From assembly GCA_023138835.1 (NCBI GenBank), contig JAGLOP010000003.1:62001-126000 (forward strand): a DNA stretch of 64,000 bases, in the 5' to 3' direction. The position numbers and the translations under genes were made by a program. The DNA is from Arcobacteraceae bacterium. GTDB taxonomy: Bacteria; Campylobacterota; Campylobacteria; Campylobacterales; Arcobacteraceae. The notes beneath the pieces were generated by a model. That model was not told the origin of the DNA. It made no database searches and was given only the letters and a program-made list of their open reading frames with translations. Positions 27,396 through 36,884 of the stretch are shown piece after piece (the stretch's first letter is position 1; each line of letters opens with the position of its first letter).

Positions 27396-30347
27396 ATGAA
27401 AGCACAAGCACAAGAGATATTAGAAGATAGATCACTATTATTAACACAAGCCTATTTTAAACTTCAAAAACTATTTGAAAAAAAGTACGGAAAAGATACT
27501 GTAGTATTAATTGAGATTGGTACATTTTTTGAAACTTATGAAGTAAATAATGATATTGAACAAATTGGAAAAGCTAAAGAAATAGCTGAACTTTTAAATA
27601 TCCAGCTAACACGCAAAAACAAATCAATTTTAGAAAATTCCCAAGAAAATCCGCTTATGGCAGGAGTTCCTGTAGTATCTTTTGAAAAGCATTTAATCCG
27701 CATAATTGCGGAAGAAAAATATACAATAGTTATTATAAAACAGCGAGGCACTCCACCAAATGTCAAAAGAGTTTTAGAAGCTATAATTTCTCCGGGAACT
27801 AACTTTGATTTTGTTTTAAATTCTGATGAAAACAATACAACTTCAATCATCATAGACCAAGTAAAAGGTAACTATTTAGTTGGATACAGTGCTATTGATG
27901 TAACTACGGGTAAGTGTTATTTCAATGAAGTATATGGAACAAGCGAAGATCCAAGTTTTGCTCTTGATGAAGTATTTAACTATATGAATATGCATAAAAC
28001 AAATGAAATTATTATCACTTTTGCTTCCAAAGATATAAATCAAAAAGAGATTATTAATTATCTTGAATGTGAGAATAAAACTTATCATATCAGTACCTTA
28101 AAAGCAAAAGTGGGTTATCAAAATGATCTGTTTAGAAATGTATTTAATATCCAATCACTTCTTACACCAATTGAACATCTTGATATGGAAAGATATGCTC
28201 TTGCGAGTGAAAGTTTGGCTATTTTAATTGATTTTATAATTACACATGATAGTAGTATTTGCCAGAAATTATCATATCCTGTTAAACTGGATGTTAGTCG
28301 TTATGTTTATCTAGGAAACAATGCTTTAGAACAATTAAATATTATTGAATCTGCACATCAAATCAGTATAAGTAAACTTATAAACAACACTTCTACAGCA
28401 ATGGGAAAGCGGCTTTTAAAAGAGAGACTAACACATCCTATTAAAGATGAAAAAGAACTCCTAAGAAGATATGCTCTATCAAAAGAACTTTATGATTATC
28501 ATACCCCAATAGAGGGTGAACTATCTAATATTTATGATATTGAAAGACTCACACGAAGGATTAAACTTAATCGTCTGCACCCTTTTGAGCTTAGTTATCT
28601 TTATGATTCACTTTTAAGTATAAAAGAAATTGTTAAATTTATGGAAAGCTACAAGTTTTTTAAATCTCCTTGTAAAAGTGGTGAATTAGAGTTGTTCCTT
28701 GAAAATATTTCTAATACTTTTAATCTAGATATTTGCGGTCGTTATATGTTAAAAGACGTTGATACTAATATGATTCAAGATGGAATCAATGTCCAAATCG
28801 ATGAACTTTTAACTGAAAATGAAGCCTTAAAAGAAAAGCTGAATATATTTAAATCGCATATTTTAAAATATCTAAATACAAGTGACAGTAATTTTGTAAA
28901 TATAAACAGACTTGATAAAGAAGGTTTTTTTATTCAACTTACAAAAACAAGATACTCTTTAATCAAAGATGAATTAGAAGAATCTCATCTGATAATTGAT
29001 GATGAGTTATATTTGTTTAAAGATTTTAAAACAAAAATACAAACAACAAATGTAAAGATATCAAATAAATTAACTGAAACTATCTCTGATAAGTATGTAC
29101 ACAATTTAAAGAAAATAATTGAACTTAATAAGATGGTTTTTAAAGAACAAATTAAACTCTATGAATCTAAGTATTCTAATATATTGTCTGACTTATGTAT
29201 GTTTATTGCAGAAATTGATTTAACAGTCTCAAATATTAAAACAGCTAAAAAATATAACTATGTGTGCCCAAAGATTGTTAAAACTGATGATAAGAACAAC
29301 TTTTTAGAACTCATAGACTTAAGACATCCTCTAATTGAAAATAACCAAGAGGTAGGGCTTTATGTACCAAATGACATCATCTTAGGTGATTTAAACTTAA
29401 TAAGTGATGATTATAAAAACAATATTATCATACAAAATAGTAAATACGATAATATAAATGATAATAAAATGCACGGTATATTGTTGTATGGAATAAACAG
29501 CAGTGGTAAATCTTCACTGATGAAATCTATTGGTATTGCGGTATGTTTAGCACAAGCTGGATTTTTTGTACCAGCGAAGTCTATGAGATTCTCTCTTTTT
29601 GACAGTATATTTACTAGAATTAGCGGTGCTGATAATATTAGCAAAGGCTTGTCTTCATTTGCCGTTGAGATGTTGGAATTAAAAAATATCTTCAATCGAG
29701 CAACTTCAAATGCACTTATATTAGGTGATGAGATAAGTCATAGTACAGAAACTACAAGTGGTGTCAGTATCGTTGCATCTGCTATTTTAAAACTCTCATC
29801 ATTAAAATCTATTTTTATATTTGCCACACACTTGCACCAACTTCCACAACTAGAAGAAATTGAACAACTTAAAAATATAATTTGCCTGCATTTAAGTGTT
29901 ATGTATGAAGATAAGGAAGACAAACTAATATTTGACCGAAAACTAAAATATGGAAGCGGAAGTAGTGTTTATGGATTGGAATTTGCTAAATCTCTTCATA
30001 TAGATAAAGAGTTTTTAGATACAGCGAATGCTATTAGAAAAAGAATCACTGATGATTATAATACAATTGAACGACTTAGTCAAAAGAAATCAAGCAAATA
30101 TAATAAAGATTTATATGTAACAAGCTGTGCTATTTGTGGGGCAAAAGTTGATGATATTCATCATATACAGGAGCAACACAAAGCAGATGATAAAGGCTTC
30201 ATAGGTCATATAAATACAAATCATAAGTTTAATCTAATTCCACTTTGTAAAAAACATCATAAGATGGTACACGATGGAAAGATAAATATTAATGGATTTG
30301 TAACTACTTCTAAAGGACTTGAATTACATTATACAAGTGTAGAGTAA
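27396..30347 (+). CDS. MutS7-type mismatch-repair-like ATPase with C-terminal HNH domain
   Basis: A 983-aa MutS homologue. The N terminus has a mismatch-binding-like domain with a Phe-x-Glu-type motif (GTFFETYE, about residue 47). Connector, lever and clamp regions follow, then the ABC-type ATPase with Walker A GINSSGKSS (about residue 700) and Walker B-like ALILGDEIS. After the ATPase comes a zinc-type HNH nuclease domain (about 908-967: CAICG, IHHI, LIPLCKKHH, MVHDG). This architecture matches MutS7, known from octocoral mitochondria, some giant viruses and Campylobacterota. No mutL is nearby; the HNH may replace a separate endonuclease. Confidence 0.92.
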   Translation: MKAQAQEILEDRSLLLTQAYFKLQKLFEKKYGKDTVVLIEIGTFFETYEVNNDIEQIGKAKEIAELLNIQLTRKNKSILENSQENPLMAGVPVVSFEKHLIRIIAEEKYTIVIIKQRGTPPNVKRVLEAIISPGTNFDFVLNSDENNTTSIIIDQVKGNYLVGYSAIDVTTGKCYFNEVYGTSEDPSFALDEVFNYMNMHKTNEIIITFASKDINQKEIINYLECENKTYHISTLKAKVGYQNDLFRNVFNIQSLLTPIEHLDMERYALASESLAILIDFIITHDSSICQKLSYPVKLDVSRYVYLGNNALEQLNIIESAHQISISKLINNTSTAMGKRLLKERLTHPIKDEKELLRRYALSKELYDYHTPIEGELSNIYDIERLTRRIKLNRLHPFELSYLYDSLLSIKEIVKFMESYKFFKSPCKSGELELFLENISNTFNLDICGRYMLKDVDTNMIQDGINVQIDELLTENEALKEKLNIFKSHILKYLNTSDSNFVNINRLDKEGFFIQLTKTRYSLIKDELEESHLIIDDELYLFKDFKTKIQTTNVKISNKLTETISDKYVHNLKKIIELNKMVFKEQIKLYESKYSNILSDLCMFIAEIDLTVSNIKTAKKYNYVCPKIVKTDDKNNFLELIDLRHPLIENNQEVGLYVPNDIILGDLNLISDDYKNNIIIQNSKYDNINDNKMHGILLYGINSSGKSSLMKSIGIAVCLAQAGFFVPAKSMRFSLFDSIFTRISGADNISKGLSSFAVEMLELKNIFNRATSNALILGDEISHSTETTSGVSIVASAILKLSSLKSIFIFATHLHQLPQLEEIEQLKNIICLHLSVMYEDKEDKLIFDRKLKYGSGSSVYGLEFAKSLHIDKEFLDTANAIRKRITDDYNTIERLSQKKSSKYNKDLYVTSCAICGAKVDDIHHIQEQHKADDKGFIGHINTNHKFNLIPLCKKHHKMVHDGKININGFVTTSKGLELHYTSVE

Positions 30348-30400
30348 AATACTCATAATTTCTTATAGAGTTCTTATATATTCTTTAACAGTCTGTATAA

Positions 30401-30862
30401 TTAACTCTTACCAAAATCATCATACTTTAAAAAAACTTTTAACTGGGATATAAATTTATCATCAAGAGTACTCAAAGACTTTTCTAATCTTTCAAATCTC
30501 TTAAAATTACCCTCTTCCTTACATTTTCCAATATCACGAAGGATATAGTGATACCGTACAATATTCTTTGTCCAATCACTAAGGAAAGGCCAATTTTTAA
30601 TTATTTGATAACTTTTCTCTTCATGGTCAGTAAAAGAATATTCATTCACAGGTATATCTTCGGGCTTTTGATATGCAACAACCGGCTTACCTATATCATG
30701 AAACAATGCTGAAGATATAAACTTATAATCTCCAGCTTTAAGCACACTGTATAAAACTTTAAAAGTATGTAACAATACACCATATTTATGGTATTCATTT
30801 TGTTTAAATAATAGGGTTATCCAAAATACTTTTGAAAATATAGAATTATTAGTTTGGTTCAT
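30401..30862 (-). CDS. HD-domain phosphohydrolase
   Basis: A 153-aa protein with the metal-binding HD signature: an N-terminal histidine (LLHTFKV), then the HD pair in ALFHDIGKP, and later His residues (FTDHEEKSYQI, RYHYILRD) in a helical fold. The family hydrolyses phosphate esters of nucleotides; the substrate is unknown. Its ATG shares a base with the hisA stop (TAATG), so it is coupled to hisA. Confidence 0.85.
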   Translation of the reverse strand: MNQTNNSIFSKVFWITLLFKQNEYHKYGVLLHTFKVLYSVLKAGDYKFISSALFHDIGKPVVAYQKPEDIPVNEYSFTDHEEKSYQIIKNWPFLSDWTKNIVRYHYILRDIGKCKEEGNFKRFERLEKSLSTLDDKFISQLKVFLKYDDFGKS

Positions 30863-31569
30863 TAAAGAACTTTAAATGCTTCCTCTAAATCAAGAGTTCC
30901 CTCATAAAATGCTTTACCCACAATAACCCCGGCAATATTACCGTTTTCTTTACAATTAGTAATATCATCTATATCTTTAACACCACCACTGGCAATTGTA
31001 TCAACACCGCTTGCCAAAGCTATCTCTTGGGTCCACTCAACATTCACACCACATAACATTCCATCTTTTGAGATATCAGTACAAATAATAGCTTCAACAC
31101 CGGCATTTGCAAATTCTTTAGCTAAATCAGTTGCTCTCATAGAACTAACTTCAGCCCAACCCTCAACAGCAACCATACCGTTCATAGCATCAATACCTAC
31201 AGCAATTGGATACTTAGAAGCCATATCTTTTACAAACTGCGGATCTTTAACTGCAATAGAACCCAAAATCAATCTATCAACACCAAGTTCAACATACATC
31301 TTAATAGTCTCTTCATCGCGAATACCACCACCAAGTTCAATTTTTAAATTACAATTCTCTCGTATCTTTCTAATCTGTTCAAGATTTGCAGGTTCTCCCG
31401 CAAATGCACCATTTAAATCAACAATATGAAGCCACTTAGACCCCAACTCTTCAAATCTCTTAGCAACCTGCCAAGGCTCATCAGAGTAAATCTTCGCACT
31501 TTCCATAAGACCTTTACTTAGTCTTACTGCTTTTCCGTCTTTTAAATCTATTGCCGGTAGTATATCCAT
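30862..31569 (-). CDS. hisA: Phosphoribosylformimino-5-aminoimidazole carboxamide ribotide isomerase
   Basis: Fourth step of histidine synthesis: isomerises ProFAR to PRFAR, the substrate of HisH-HisF. At 235 aa it is a TIM barrel of usual length. Catalytic Asp8 sits in [13 protein letters not shown] and the second catalytic Asp in [10 protein letters not shown], with phosphate-binding GGGIRDE and IASGGV. hisH lies upstream but is separated by a DUF3800 gene and a hairpin. Confidence 0.97.
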   Translation of the reverse strand: MDILPAIDLKDGKAVRLSKGLMESAKIYSDEPWQVAKRFEELGSKWLHIVDLNGAFAGEPANLEQIRKIRENCNLKIELGGGIRDEETIKMYVELGVDRLILGSIAVKDPQFVKDMASKYPIAVGIDAMNGMVAVEGWAEVSSMRATDLAKEFANAGVEAIICTDISKDGMLCGVNVEWTQEIALASGVDTIASGGVKDIDDITNCKENGNIAGVIVGKAFYEGTLDLEEAFKVL

Positions 31570-31624
31570 CTAAATTTCCTTTTTTATTTTTTATTAAGTT
31601 TATTCATTATATAATCAAATATTC

Positions 31625-31677
31625 AAAGAGAGTTGCCGTAGTTTTTGCGGTAGGTAGTTTTTGCCGTTACTCTCTTT
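31625..31677. terminator. Stem-loop between DUF3800 gene and hisA
   Basis: AAAGAGAGT (31625-31633) pairs perfectly with ACTCTCTTT (31669-31677). The loop contains an 11-bp direct repeat GTAGTTTTTGC at 31638-31648 and 31654-31664. On the plus strand the stem is followed by a long T run, as in an intrinsic terminator, yet there is no plus-strand gene upstream. On the minus strand it lies in the hisA leader and just after the DUF3800 stop. It could end the DUF3800 transcript or mark the edge of an insertion. Confidence 0.5.
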
Positions 31678-31679
31678 TT

Positions 31680-32681
31680 TTATTTTAAATAACTACATAC
31701 ATCTTTAAAATTAGCACTAAAGTTGCTACCTATAAAATTTATATCATTGTCTTTACCTATTATTGATAATTTAATGTCATTGTTATTCTTTGAGAATAAT
31801 AAACTAGAATCTATAGTCTCAACCAACTTGTTTAAGTTTTCATTTTCTATTATTTCATTACTATTATTTACTTCCAACACTTTTCTTAAAATAAATAACA
31901 TAAAATCAGCTACTTGATTCATAATTGAATCTTTAGATTTTGTATAGTTAATATTATCAAGCAAAAATAAGCTTTTAGATTCAAACTCATATTTTAAAGG
32001 TGCTATATTATCAAAATCTTCACTATTATTAGTTTTCCAAAGCATCGATTCATGTAAAGTTCGCAAAATTACCAATTCTTTATGTGTACCATCTTTTGTT
32101 GCTATATTTTCATCTTTTATTCTTTCATAAAAAGGTAAACTGTTTATTTTACTTGGTGTTTGATTTTCAAAGGCATCTACTATTAATAATGCCTTTTCAT
32201 TTTTTGATGATAAAAATCTGTCAATAGTATTTAAAAACATTTTAAAAGAATATGCTATAGCACTAACCTCTTTATTTAATCTATGTTTAGTATGTATTTC
32301 GTCAGTTTTATTTACAACTGAAACCATTAAAGGTATATTCATCTTTGTTAAAAATTGTATTAATTCATCTGTAAAATTTATAAAATCATCTACACTTACA
32401 TTTTGAAGTAACTGCTTTAATTCTTCACAATACAATTTGTCTTTTTGTTTTCTTTTTGATTGGCAATCAAAGTTTTCATGAAATAATATAGTAAATATTT
32501 CACTTGTATGTAGTTCAACTTTTTTAACATCATCAAGTCCTAAAAACTTGGCTATCATCTGTTCTAATTGAGATTCTAATATATTTACTTTTGATTCATG
32601 AACTACTAATCCACCATATAAAAGATATGGACTTTTTTCACTAAAATTTGTTCCTGTTTCATCAGCATATACTAAATACAC
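31680..32681 (-). CDS. DUF3800-domain protein
   Basis: A 333-aa protein with the DUF3800 N-terminal signature (YLVYADETGTNF, then LLYGGLVV) and the later acidic motif LLIVDAFENQ, an arrangement that resembles an RNase H-like metal site. Function is unknown; members are often found near mobile elements and defence genes. It starts 3 nt after hisH and splits hisH from hisA, so it looks like an inserted cargo gene riding on the his promoter. Base composition is at least as AT-rich as its neighbours. Confidence 0.8.
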   Translation of the reverse strand: MYLVYADETGTNFSEKSPYLLYGGLVVHESKVNILESQLEQMIAKFLGLDDVKKVELHTSEIFTILFHENFDCQSKRKQKDKLYCEELKQLLQNVSVDDFINFTDELIQFLTKMNIPLMVSVVNKTDEIHTKHRLNKEVSAIAYSFKMFLNTIDRFLSSKNEKALLIVDAFENQTPSKINSLPFYERIKDENIATKDGTHKELVILRTLHESMLWKTNNSEDFDNIAPLKYEFESKSLFLLDNINYTKSKDSIMNQVADFMLFILRKVLEVNNSNEIIENENLNKLVETIDSSLLFSKNNNDIKLSIIGKDNDINFIGSNFSANFKDVCSYLK

Positions 32682-32684
32682 TTT

Positions 32685-33293
32685 TTATATCTCCATAAAG
32701 TTTCTTAAAATTTGTATCCCATTATCATGAGATTTTTCGGGGTGTGGTTGAAATCCGTATATATTATCTTTTTGAACTGCACTTACAAAATCATAGCCAT
32801 AATGTGTAGTTCCTATTGTGTATTTATCTTCTGTGACTGCATGAAAAGAGTGTACAAAATAAAGGTATGGATTTTCTAAGCCATCAAAAAGTTTGTTTTC
32901 TTTATTAAATAATTTATTCCAACCTACATGGGGTACTTTGTGGTCATCCATATCCATTCTTGATTTATCAAAAGCTACAACTTTTCCCGGAATTAGTCCT
33001 AATCCTTTTGTATTTCCAAACTCTTCACTGCTGTCAAATAAAAGCTGCATCCCTAAGCAAATACCAATCATAGGCTTCCCACTTTTAGCAAACTGCTTTA
33101 CAGCTTCAAGCATACCGGTAGTTTCCAAATGTTCCATAGCATCGGCAAATGCTCCAACACCTGGAAGTATCACTCTATCATAATTTTGAAGTTCTTGTGG
33201 ATTTGATACAATTGCGGCATCTGCACCTATTAGTTTACAAGCATTATAAACACTTGCCAAGTTTCCCATATTATAATCAACTATTGCTACCAA
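32685..33293 (-). CDS. hisH: Imidazole glycerol phosphate synthase glutaminase subunit
   Basis: Releases ammonia from glutamine for HisF. At 202 aa it has the class I amidotransferase triad: nucleophile Cys in GICLGMQLLF, and His and Glu in FQPHPEKS. The family motifs VDYNMGN (N terminus), PHVGWN and YFVHSFHA are also present. hisF is not in the window. The DUF3800 gene follows with a 3-nt gap. Confidence 0.97.
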   Translation of the reverse strand: MVAIVDYNMGNLASVYNACKLIGADAAIVSNPQELQNYDRVILPGVGAFADAMEHLETTGMLEAVKQFAKSGKPMIGICLGMQLLFDSSEEFGNTKGLGLIPGKVVAFDKSRMDMDDHKVPHVGWNKLFNKENKLFDGLENPYLYFVHSFHAVTEDKYTIGTTHYGYDFVSAVQKDNIYGFQPHPEKSHDNGIQILRNFMEI

Positions 33294-33350
33294 ATCAATT
33301 CCTTGCTAAAATATATCTATAAGGGTAGCATAATATAAGTAATAAAGCAG

Positions 33351-34253
33351 TTAAATAAAGTCCTCTGTTGCCATTTGTCCTAATTCCCAAAATAGCCTAT
33401 GCAACAATTTTTTATCTTTTATTTTTGTTTCTAACTCTTCAAAATCATCATTAAATCTTTCTATATATTTAAAAATCTTAGATAATATATATTGTGGATC
33501 TTCATGATATGTTTTATTTTTAAATCCAGCAGCAACTATTTGCTCATCAAATATTTTTACTTTTGACAAAATTTCTATATCATTTATAACTGTATAAGAT
33601 ACAAAAACAACATCACCTCTGAATTTTTCACATAAACCGTCAAAACAACCTAATTTGCTGACAAATCTTTTATCATTTAACAAGTCTTGATTTATATATT
33701 CTAACACTTTATATCTCTTGTCGTCTTCATATATAAAATTAATCATATCAACAATAAAATATTTATTATTTTGTAATAGTTTGGCAAGTCTTAAATTTTC
33801 AAGATTTCTTGTAGTTGCCATGATAGATATCTCACCATCGTTTCTAAATATTTCAGGCATATATTCTAATATAGGACTGTTGTGCGGATGTTCATCTGTT
33901 TCATATCTTGAAGCTAAAGCAGCCAATTCTTTACTTGCTTGTAAACTTTTATCCAAAAATATATAAGTTCTATTATATTTTGCAATCGCCATTTTTGCAA
34001 AATCAAAATCTTTTAAAATATCAGGATTTACATTTCTTAATATATCATCGCCCATATTATACTTGTTGATTTGATGATTCCACATATCTTTTTTAGCTTC
34101 ATTGCCAGGAGATACAAGAGCAGATGAGACACCCAAAAGTTTAACAATCATATTTTTATCATTATAAAAATCCGATCGAATAGCCTGCAATAACAGTTTT
34201 TTATCTTGCCAATAACTAACATTAGAAAAGATATTATCAATAACCTGTGTCAT
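33351..34253 (-). CDS. Conserved hypothetical protein, helical
   Basis: A 300-aa soluble protein, rich in Asp, Lys and Asn, with no signal peptide. It shows recurring units of the style 'NDKRFVSKLG', 'NDKNMIVKLLG', 'KDFDFAKMAIAKY' and 'NNKYFIVDMINFI', reminiscent of DUF4116-like helical repeats, which suggests a repeat-based protein-binding scaffold. This is a weak resemblance. It lies between comF and hisH on the same strand, with gaps over 50 nt on both sides. Confidence 0.6.
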   Translation of the reverse strand: MTQVIDNIFSNVSYWQDKKLLLQAIRSDFYNDKNMIVKLLGVSSALVSPGNEAKKDMWNHQINKYNMGDDILRNVNPDILKDFDFAKMAIAKYNRTYIFLDKSLQASKELAALASRYETDEHPHNSPILEYMPEIFRNDGEISIMATTRNLENLRLAKLLQNNKYFIVDMINFIYEDDKRYKVLEYINQDLLNDKRFVSKLGCFDGLCEKFRGDVVFVSYTVINDIEILSKVKIFDEQIVAAGFKNKTYHEDPQYILSKIFKYIERFNDDFEELETKIKDKKLLHRLFWELGQMATEDFI

Positions 34254-34327
34254 ACTTAATTTATAAACCCCACTTACATTATAAATCTATGTTAACAATA
34301 AACCCTCTAGTAAGTATTATACAATTT

Positions 34328-34900
34328 TTATATTTTAGCATCACTTAAAGTTAAAGCAAATAATACTTCGCAACCATTTTGTTCTAATATTTCTTTCGCT
34401 TCAAGTATCGTTAAGCCACTTGTAACCAAGTCATCTACTAAGATTACTTTTTTGTTTTTTTTACCGGTATATTGAAATTTTCTTCTATTATTTTGTCTAA
34501 ATAGCAAGTCTTTTCCAGCATATTTTACTATATTTGCAGCTTTTAATGTTGCATATTGAGGTGTAATAAATTGTGATTTTAAATGCTTAGCCAAAATTGC
34601 ACTTTGAGAAAATTCATGTCTGACATGGTCATCAATGGCAATGGCAATTATTTGTTCTTCAAGTTCAAAATTTAATGCAAATTTTTTAAAAGATAATTGA
34701 CCTAAAATATTAAAAATCTTATCGCCATAAAATTCATATTTTGTGTTAAGTAATTTTTTTATATCTTCATATCCATAAAAAGAATATACAAAAAAATCTT
34801 TAGATAATTCTCGTTTATGAAAATGTGGTTCCAGCAGGTTTTTTTGGCAAGTTTTACAAATTATCTGCCAAGATAGATTTTCACATGAGATACATCGCAT
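34328..34900 (-). CDS. comF: ComF-family phosphoribosyltransferase-like protein
   Basis: A 190-aa protein with an N-terminal zinc-knuckle-like set of cysteines (MRCISCENLSWQIICKTC) and a C-terminal phosphoribosyltransferase fold with the PRPP-binding loop VILVDDLVTSG. ComF proteins support DNA uptake in naturally competent bacteria; their biochemical role is unclear. The pseudopilin genes at 10 kb could belong to the same DNA-uptake apparatus, though this is only a guess. Confidence 0.87.
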   Translation of the reverse strand: MRCISCENLSWQIICKTCQKNLLEPHFHKRELSKDFFVYSFYGYEDIKKLLNTKYEFYGDKIFNILGQLSFKKFALNFELEEQIIAIAIDDHVRHEFSQSAILAKHLKSQFITPQYATLKAANIVKYAGKDLLFRQNNRRKFQYTGKKNKKVILVDDLVTSGLTILEAKEILEQNGCEVLFALTLSDAKI

Positions 34901-34982
34901 AGTAGTTCTTTATTAAATAAGTTTTAGAATTAATCTTAGTTTTAAAATTTATCTTGGTATAGAAATTAGGCAAATTTAGGTG

Positions 34983-35089
34983 AGACAAATTTAAGACGGA
35001 GGAAAAAAATTAGCTGGGAGCTTACTAAAGTAAGTGACTATCTAATTTTTTTTCGACAACGCCGAAGTTGTCCACATAAATTTAGTCTA
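34983..35089. repeat. Nested inverted-repeat element between comF and lepA
   Basis: Three nested or adjacent dyads are visible. GAAAAAAATTAG (35002-35013) pairs with CTAATTTTTTTTC (35042-35054) and encloses CTTACT/AGTAAG (35021-35034). GACAAC/GTTGTC forms a separate perfect hairpin (35055-35072). Outer arms AGACAAATTTA (34984-34994) and TAAATTTAGTCT (35078-35089) nearly match and reach into the lepA 3' end. It may be an elaborate lepA terminator, a small structured RNA or a dispersed repeat; only one copy was noticed here. Confidence 0.55.
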
Positions 35090-36872
35090 ATTTCAATACC
35101 GCCATGAATGCTTCTTGTGGGACATTGACCTTTCCAATTGCTTTCATTCGCTTTTTACCTGCTTTTTGTTTTTCTAGCAGTTTTCTCTTTCTAGTAATAT
35201 CTCCACCATAACATTTAGCAGTTACATTTTTACCTGTTGATTTAACAGTTTCCCTAGCAATAATATTACTACCAATACTAGCTTGAATAGCAACCTCAAA
35301 AAGCTGTCTAGGGATAAGCTCTTTTAATTGCTTAACAAACACCCTACCCCTGCTTTGAGCTTTCTCTTCAGGTACTATAATACTTAATGCATCAACAGGC
35401 TCACCGGCAACCAATACATCAAGTTTTTTAAGATTACCGGGTCTAAAACCAGTAACTTCATAATCAAATGAAGCATACCCTTTTGTAATTGATTTTAATT
35501 TATCATAAAAATCCATAACTATTTCATTCATAGGAATATCATATTCTAATAAAACTCTTTTTTGAATATAATCCATCTTTTTTTGAAGACCTCTTTTATC
35601 ATTAAGAAGTTTAATTACATTTCCAAGAAATTCATCAGGCACTAAAATAGTAGCTTTTACATAAGGTTCAAAAATAGTTTCTATTTGGTTTACTTTTGGC
35701 AAGTCATAAGGATTTTGAATCATTATTTCACTACCATCAGTTTTAAGAACTTTATATACAACTGTTGGTGCTGTTGCTATTAGTTCAAGATTAAATTCTC
35801 TCTCTAATCTCTCTTTAATAACTTCCATATGAAGCATACCTAAAAATCCTGTTCTAAAACCACTTCCAAGGGCAACTGAACTTTCTGGTTCAAAACTAAT
35901 AGAACTATCATTTAAACTAAGCTTTTCAAGAGCCTCTCTTAAATCCTCAAATTTATCAGTTTCAATAGGATAAAGTCCTGCAAATACAAATGGTTTAGCA
36001 GGTTCAAATCCATCTATTACATTTGCCGCTGGATTTTTGGCATCTGTCATAGTATCACCAACAGCAATCGCTTCTGTTGTTTTAAGACCAAGAACTACAA
36101 TTCCTATTTCACCGGTTTCTAACTCATTTGTTTTTTCTTGTTTTATAGGATGTGGATACATTAAGTCAAGAACTTTATGTTCAAATCCTGTATTCATCAT
36201 ACGAAGCATTTGACCTTTTTTAATAGAACCGTCATAAACTCTCACAAGTGCCAAGGCTCCTAGATAATTATCAAACCAACTATCATAAATAAGTGCTTTT
36301 GTAGAAGCTGTTTCATCTCCAGTAGGAGGAGGTAATCTATCAACAATAGAATCAATTAAATCACGAACGCCAAGTCCTGTTTTTGCAGAAATCAGATTGT
36401 TTTCCGTACAGTCAAGTCCAATAGCTTCTTCAACTTCTTCTAAAACTCTATCAGGATCTGCTGATGGTAAATCTATCTTATTTACCACAGGTAAAAGTGT
36501 AAGATCATTATCCATTGCAATATAAACATTTGCAATAGTTTGAGCCTCAACACCTTGTGTACTGTCAATAATAAGCAAAGCACCCTCAGAGGACGCTAAA
36601 CTTCTACTCACCTCATAAGAAAAATCAACATGCCCCGGAGTGTCAATAAGGTTTAATATATAATGTTCACCGTCTTTTTCATAATTCAATCTAACAGATT
36701 GAGCTTTAATAGTGATACCTCTCTCTTTCTCGATATCCATAGTATCCATAACCTGAGCTGACATCTCTCTATCACTAACTGAACCACACTCTTGTATAAT
36801 TCTATCTGCTAGTGTACTTTTACCATGATCAATATGAGCGATGATACTAAAATTTCTTATATTTTTTTGCAA
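35082..36872 (-). CDS. lepA: Elongation factor 4 (LepA), back-translocating GTPase
   Basis: Ribosome-associated GTPase that aids translation under stress and 30S maturation. The 596-aa protein has the full family length. Its G domain carries [11 protein letters not shown] (G1), DTPGHVDF (G3) and NKIDLPSAD (G4), followed by EF-G-like domains and the LepA-specific C terminus ([20 protein letters not shown]). It starts 12 nt after prs. Confidence 0.98.
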   Translation of the reverse strand: MQKNIRNFSIIAHIDHGKSTLADRIIQECGSVSDREMSAQVMDTMDIEKERGITIKAQSVRLNYEKDGEHYILNLIDTPGHVDFSYEVSRSLASSEGALLIIDSTQGVEAQTIANVYIAMDNDLTLLPVVNKIDLPSADPDRVLEEVEEAIGLDCTENNLISAKTGLGVRDLIDSIVDRLPPPTGDETASTKALIYDSWFDNYLGALALVRVYDGSIKKGQMLRMMNTGFEHKVLDLMYPHPIKQEKTNELETGEIGIVVLGLKTTEAIAVGDTMTDAKNPAANVIDGFEPAKPFVFAGLYPIETDKFEDLREALEKLSLNDSSISFEPESSVALGSGFRTGFLGMLHMEVIKERLEREFNLELIATAPTVVYKVLKTDGSEIMIQNPYDLPKVNQIETIFEPYVKATILVPDEFLGNVIKLLNDKRGLQKKMDYIQKRVLLEYDIPMNEIVMDFYDKLKSITKGYASFDYEVTGFRPGNLKKLDVLVAGEPVDALSIIVPEEKAQSRGRVFVKQLKELIPRQLFEVAIQASIGSNIIARETVKSTGKNVTAKCYGGDITRKRKLLEKQKAGKKRMKAIGKVNVPQEAFMAVLKLD

Positions 36873-36884
36873 TTAAATCCTTTA

